Of a stretch of 64,000 nt of DNA, positions 58,796-64,000 are shown in pieces; the first letter of the stretch is position 1; each line of letters starts with the position of its first letter. Below the pieces are notes generated by a model. That model saw only the letters and a list, made by a program, of their open reading frames with translations. It did no database searches and was not told the origin of the DNA. The stretch is from positions 46,995,689 to 47,059,688 of the forward strand of contig NC_061868.1 of NCBI RefSeq assembly GCF_907164915.1, in the 5' to 3' direction. The stretch comes from Impatiens glandulifera (lineage: Eukaryota; Streptophyta; Magnoliopsida; Ericales; Balsaminaceae). The position numbers and the translations under genes were made by a program.

Positions 58796-60719
58796 CTACT
58801 GCTCAACCTGCACAACCAAATCAGGCCGTCCAATCTCCTCAAGTGTTTTCAATAACTGTGCACCTTTCCTCCTCCCTCTAGCAGTACAATCGCCGCTTTG
58901 AAGCGCTAACTCCACCGCCTTCGCCACCCACTCCGGCGCCTCCGCCGGTTCATCTCCACCGCCACCGCCGCCGTCGTTGGCGCAGAAAATGACGGCGAGA
59001 ACGCTAATCGCGTATTCTTTACCTCTGGCTGTTGTTATTTTTCCCATTACATCTACCATTATAGGCACTGCTAAAGCGTGGGCTCTAACTTCTGCAGCTC
59101 CTTCTGCTACCGTACAGAGAAGTTCTAACGCCGCTAAAGCTCTCTCCGCCGCCGGAATCTCCATCGCCGATAGCGATTCTATTATACTTGCTGCCGCTCC
59201 ACTCTCGACTGCCACACTCCGATTCCCCTCCGCCAAACAAAGTGCTAAAAGTACCTGGAAACCAATTTTTTTAATTTACATTTTTTTTTTAAATTGATGA
59301 TTTCTCATTATTTTCAATTAAAATAAATACATTAATTATAATTATTTAGTACATTTTTTTAATAAATAATAATAATAAAATAGAGGACATCCTAATTGAA
59401 CAAAATATCTTAAATCAGGGTGGCTTAAAACTTTTTTTTGGGTGGGAATAAACATAAATTTTGTTGTTTTTTTTATAAATTAGAGAAATAAATAATAAAT
59501 TAATTAAAAAAAAAATTATATCATGTTTTTACTATAAATATAATAACAATAATTTCAGTTTGGACTTCAGCAAACCCATAAAAATAATAACAATAATTTC
59601 AGGTTGGACTTTAACAAATTCGAACCTTAACATTAATTCATCTCTAACCCAATAGACTAAATTGTTACGAGTTTAACAAGCACACTCAAACCTAACATAG
59701 ATCTGTCCCTAACCTAATACACCAAAATGTCACAAATTTAATGAGTCAATCCAAACCCTAACCTAACATAGATCTGAATGTTACGAGTTTAATGAGTTCA
59801 CCCAAACCCAATCATAGATCCGTACCTAACTTAATACACCAAAATGTCACAAATTTAATTAGTCTACCCGAGCCCTAACCCTAACATATATTCTAATGTT
59901 ACGAGTTTAATGAGCTCACACCGAATCTATCATAGATTTCGAGTTTAACAAAGAGATAATGATAAAGATATTATGGCAGTTCTACATAATTAAAAAAGAA
60001 AAAAATGGAACTGGTTGAAAATATAATAATTTAAACTAAAAAAATAAAAATATGTAATTTCGATTTAAATAAAATGTTTAATGCAAACAGATATATATAT
60101 ATACCTTGGTGGCTGATTTGGCAGCCGGCGTGTGTGTGTCTTTAAGGGAGTCGAGCACCGCCACCATAACTGCAACTGGGCAGGCAGAGTGAGCGTCATC
60201 ATCGGCGACCGCCGGAGGATTTGGAACAAGAGATCGCTCGAGCATATGAATAGCCTTGAACCGGTCTGATTCTGAACCGGAACTGAGCTGGATTTCGACA
60301 ACATAAAAGAGTTCTTTAAGATCCGTAAGTGGGATCGGTTCCGGCAAAGGAATTGGGTTATAATTAACGGGTTTGTTAATCGGGTCGGAATTGGTGGTGG
60401 TGGAGACGGTGGTTGTGGAATTGAAGAAGACGGGTGAATTAGTGAGAGGAAATCTCCATTGTGTGAAGCTCTGTGAAGTGTTTGAAGAAGATGATGATTC
60501 GGATTCCGATTGCGGCGGCGGCGGCGGTGGCGGCGGAAGAAGGTGGTTTGATGAGTGAGGCTGCTGCTGCGGCGGCGGAGTGAAATGGGTAAGGGGACGA
60601 GATGGAGAAGATGGAGTGGTTGGACTGAGAACGGTTCGAGCACAATGACGAAACAACCCGCAAGAAAATAACGGGCGTGGGGCGGTTTTCAGCTTCGATT
60701 GCTGCTGCTGTGCCTTCAT
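58796..60719 (-). CDS. Armadillo-repeat protein, PUB-like without a U-box
   Basis: Exons 60105-60719 and 58796-59254 give 357 aa. The first about 120 residues are low-complexity (polyPro near residues 62-69, poly-Ser, Gln and Thr runs). From about residue 130, ARM-type helices follow: DLKELFYVVEIQLSSGSES, AVMVAVLDSLKDT, VLLALCLAEGNRSVAVESGA, AAERALAALELLCTVAEGAA, GKEYAISVLAVIFCAND, GAQLLKTLEEIGRPDL. This is the helical part seen in plant U-box ligases of the PUB22-26 group and in related ARM-only proteins; no U-box is present upstream, so a ligase role should not be assumed. The start is the ATG just downstream of a GA-rich leader. The intron (about 850 bp) carries tandem repeats. Confidence 0.88.
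59641..59950. repeat. About 117-bp diverged tandem repeats in the armadillo-gene intron
   Basis: The phrase ACACCAAAATGTCACAAATT recurs at about 59719 and 59836, and GTTACGAGTTTAATGAG recurs at about 59773 and 59899. A more diverged unit begins near 59641. A separate short duplication (AATAACAATAATTTCAG) occurs at about 59546 and 59587. Confidence 0.85.
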
Positions 60720-62300
60720 TGTTTCAATGAAGAAGAAGAAGTAGAGAGAGAGATTAGAGAGAGAAACAGATTCCGTTCTTTTCTTTCAACAGTTGAATAG
60801 AGGAGGAGGAGACTCACAAATTAAAATGGTGCAATCATTTTCCAGACAAAAAAAATAAAATAATCAAATTTAATTAATATATCTGTTTCAATTATTTTAA
60901 CTATTTACTCCTAAATAAAAATATTTTAAATCAAATATTATAAAAATTACCCTGATAACCATAATTATAAATTCATATTTTTGTTACTTTTTCTTAACTA
61001 AGGCAGTTGTTTTTTCAGAATTCCAGCTTCATTCAGATGATTTAATCACTCTTTTTATATATATTTAAATATTTAATTTATTTTTAAAAAACAAAAAATA
61101 TTTTTTTACTATTAATCATAAAAAACTAATTTTTAAAAAATTTAATCAAACATATTTTAAAGATGAAAAAAAAAACAATAACCACTGCATCAAACTAGTC
61201 CTAAGACAAAATTTGTTATAAAATATTATTTATTATATTTCAAAAAAAAAGTTAAAATAATTATAAAAAATAATATAAATCACATATAAATTATTGAAAT
61301 AATCTAGAAAGAATAATAAATAATGATGAACGATGATTTTAAGAGAGTGTGAATGTTTTTTTAATAAAAAACTTAAAAGATATTAATATTTATAAATAAA
61401 ATAAAATATAATAATTTAAAATAAAATATATTTTGATATTTTGGTTAATGAATTAATTGATTTGATTGATAAGAGAGTGATTCGAATAAAATAATATTTA
61501 ATTTATTTTAGATTATTAGAATAACCCTACACCAAATAAAGCCTAACCTAAAACATTACCAAAAATCTGATTTTACATTGAGTTTGAAGAAAACAATTAT
61601 AATTCCTCACTAATTTTTTTTAATCTAAATTACTCTAGTTGGAATTATTTTTCTCAAATATAAATGAAGATTTTATTTTAATAATCTGATAAACAAAATT
61701 AAATATATAATATCATTAATATATTTATTTATTTTTTATAAAAGTTAGTACAATTTTATCATATAATTTTTATTTTATAAAGAATATAATATAAACTGTA
61801 TCTCCTAACTTTTAAAAACCGTACACAACAATAATAGTAATAAAAATTATTTGAAATAAAACGAGATAGAACATTAAATATAAACTAAGATCTTTAAACT
61901 CATTAAAATAACTTAAATAGTAAAAGTGGTTTTAAACCTTAAGTTGGAGTGTATAATTGATGTAGAAGTGGTTATTCTATGATTAATTTGGTATTTACCT
62001 TTATCATAAATATCATTTTCAGGCTAAATTAACGCCAATCGCTTTAAAGTTAATTTAAAAGAAATAAAAATAAACTTCCAAATAAAGAAAAAAAAAAAAA
62101 AAAAGTGAGATTCTCTTGAAAATTGAAAAGAGGTAAATATAATAGACAGATAGAATGAGTATGGTGCACTCAATTCCTTACTTTCTCTCAAATCTCACTT
62201 TTATTTTCAATATATAAGGTAAGGTCTTGTTTGTTTTATTTATTTATTAATGTATTAGGGTTTTAAGATTGAGAATGATAATTTAATTAGTTAATAATAA
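60720..62300. other. Spacer between divergent genes
   Basis: GA-rich leader and promoter of the armadillo gene, then AT-rich sequence. About 61425-61480 carries a decayed relative of the Tourist-like MITE (TATTTTGGTTAATGAATT). The last 200 bp are the likely promoter of the next gene. Confidence 0.5.
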
Positions 62301-62675
62301 ATGGTGGTCGCCGGCGGCAACATAGAGCTATTTCTCCTTACATTCCTCCATGGATCCTTCTTATCGTGCGCACTTCTTGCGATAATCTCAATCGCCTTGA
62401 TATCTCTTTTCATCGCGTTTTCAATCACTCTATTCTCCATTGTTTTAATCGATTCTTATCACATTCTATCTTCATCCTTCTGCTCCTCTCTTCTATCCTT
62501 AATTAGACCTAATCTCCATTTGGCTTTCGTCATCATCGTCTTCAACCTCCTTCGATTTGCTCTTATCGCGTCTGCTTCAATTTCTAACCCTAATTTTCTC
62601 AAACAGATTCGAGCTAAGTTCAATGACGATGCTCTCTATCTTCTTCATCAAATCAAGAACTTCGCTGATTCCTGA
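62301..62675 (+). CDS. Small multi-pass membrane protein, unknown function
   Basis: Single exon, 124 aa, with plausible plant codon use and base composition well above the AT-rich surroundings. Three long hydrophobic stretches (about residues 9-50, with LFLLTFLHGSFLSCALLAI and ISLFIAFSITLFSIVLI, then HLAFVIIVFNLLRFALIASA near 73-92) predict three or four membrane helices, followed by a short basic/amphipathic tail ending in QIKNFADS. The ATG is the first in frame after a TA-rich leader. I do not recognise the family; the hydrophobic hairpin layout could suit an ER protein. Confidence 0.62.
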   Translation: MVVAGGNIELFLLTFLHGSFLSCALLAIISIALISLFIAFSITLFSIVLIDSYHILSSSFCSSLLSLIRPNLHLAFVIIVFNLLRFALIASASISNPNFLKQIRAKFNDDALYLLHQIKNFADS

Positions 62676-64000
62676 GATCATTCAGATCTATCCGCACGCA
62701 CAAACTGTGGCTATGTTTTGATGATGAATTTGAATTTGTAATTCAAAATTTATTTAATTAATTTTCTTTCTCTTTTAATTGTTTATAAATATCTGATTGT
62801 ATTAGTTAGAAGAATGTGATTACATTGAAATTTAAAATTAACAAGAAAGAATGTATTTGATTCTATAATTCATTTAATTAATTCAAATGTATCTTTTAAT
62901 GTTTGTATAAAAAATATATTTGTTTGTTTATTTTTATAAAAAAATAAATTTAAATAAAAAATTAGTTAATTTATTCTAAAATTAATTAAATATATGAAGA
63001 GGGAAAGATGGAGAAATTTGAGAGTTAGTTCAATATAATTATAGGAAAATTTGAAGATGTTTTAATTGCAAAAAGTGTCAGCCACTTTGCGAATGCTGTA
63101 GCGATTGTGAACGTCTCGCGATATAGACAATTTCGTTCAAAAATAAAATAAAAGTGTCACTTTTTTTTAAGGTCATTTCATCGTATGGAATATATATATA
63201 TATATATATATATATGGATGAATGTTAGTGTAAAAGTATAATGTAGTAACTTAATAATAATTTTTTTTTAAATGATTTAAAATTGTATGAAAAATATTAT
63301 TTCATTTATTTACTTTTTATTTTTAAAAGTTTAATAAATAATTTACTTTCATTTTTATTTTATATCAAATAAAAATAAAATAATATTTACTATTTATCTT
63401 ATTAATTTTTAAAAGTGATTATAATATTAATTATGACAATTATATTAAAAATAAAGAAGGTATGTATAAATTTGTAATTTTAACCAAACAAACAAGAGCA
63501 ATTGAATATATATTTTATCTATGTCACTAACTGTGACACATTACGCGTGTTACACGAGAATGCAAGATTTCATTTTAGACCCTAATTTATAAGTATTGCG
63601 CATTTTGTATCTTTAACTCTCAATATGCACAAATTCACAATCAACCACTTTTAGTAGCTATTATAATTTAGTTATATTAAAAATATATAATGGTTTTATA
63701 TTATAATTAATAAAATTAATTTAGTCTAATTAGTTAAATTAAATGTCAGAATAATATAATATTATAGTCACATATTCAAACACTATTATTGTAATAGAAG
63801 TCAAGTTGGATAGATCTAGAGTAATTATTTTTATGTATATATTATTGTTCATATTTTATTGCAATAAGTTGGTCTTGGTTATATTTTAAAAAAGTGTAAG
63901 GATTTATTTGTTCCTATATATAAGTCTGAAGGACTATTTAAATTTTGTTCCATCAATATTCCTGACAACTTGAATATTTAGTTTTCTCCGGCCAGTCCTT
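62676..64000. other. AT-rich flank
   Basis: 3' flank of the small membrane protein gene, an AT tract at 63190-63215, and no recognisable gene to the end of the window. Confidence 0.5.

Noticed and set aside
58977..59297. 106-aa plus-strand ORF opposite the armadillo gene
   Set aside because: Antisense shadow of the ARM-coding exon.
60065..60643. 192-aa minus-strand ORF overlapping the armadillo first exon
   Set aside because: Alternative frame with low-complexity His/Arg/Pro composition; the 213-aa frame splices cleanly to the ARM exon.

Overview
This window is nuclear DNA from a flowering plant, most likely a eudicot. The evidence is GT-AG introns with AT-rich interiors, plant-restricted families (EMF1, A-type MYB3R, leucine-rich repeat extensin), AT-rich spacers and dense MITE, hAT and LTR remnants. 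I cannot name the species. I joined exons by hand; every multi-exon model below keeps an open reading frame across all junctions.

Layout. 1-3,700 is repeat-rich and includes a 1.44 kb foldback element. 3,862-6,572 (+) is a coiled-coil protein with an EAR-type repression motif. 8,294-10,963 (-) is an intronless leucine-rich repeat extensin. 11,838-13,614 (-) is a CHY/CTCHY/RING ubiquitin ligase with a tRNA-Pro gene antisense inside one intron. 17,559-18,974 (+) is a PPR protein, convergent with an Mpv17/PMP22 membrane protein at 19,115-19,941 (-). 24,100-31,890 (+) is an R1R2R3 MYB (MYB3R) cell-cycle regulator in 11 exons. 33,241-34,282 (-) is a small tetraspanin-like protein in five short exons. 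35,509-38,556 (-) is translation factor eIF3 subunit l. 40,252-41,178 (-) is a DnaJ-type zinc-finger protein. 42,289-42,944 (-) is a small membrane protein. 44,014-47,524 (-) is a 13-exon alpha/beta hydrolase. 52,594-57,705 (+) is an EMBRYONIC FLOWER 1-like Polycomb protein. 58,796-60,719 (-) is an armadillo-repeat protein. 62,301-62,675 (+) is a small multi-pass membrane protein.

The genes are an ordinary mixture of housekeeping and regulatory plant genes, not an operon or an island, and I found no convincing new multi-gene system. The two chromatin/cell-cycle regulators (MYB3R and EMF1) and the eIF3l/hydrolase pair appear, from memory, to match neighbouring Arabidopsis genes, so the window probably keeps ancestral gene order.

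The most interesting structures are a decayed copy of an exon made by tandem duplication inside a MYB3R intron; a 72-nt in-frame intron in the EAR-motif gene; a GC-AG intron in the hydrolase; upstream ORFs before EMF1, one overlapping its start codon; a deleted hAT element with a clear target-site duplication; foldback and Tourist-like MITE families with more than one copy here; and a 21-bp-unit expansion in the extensin domain.
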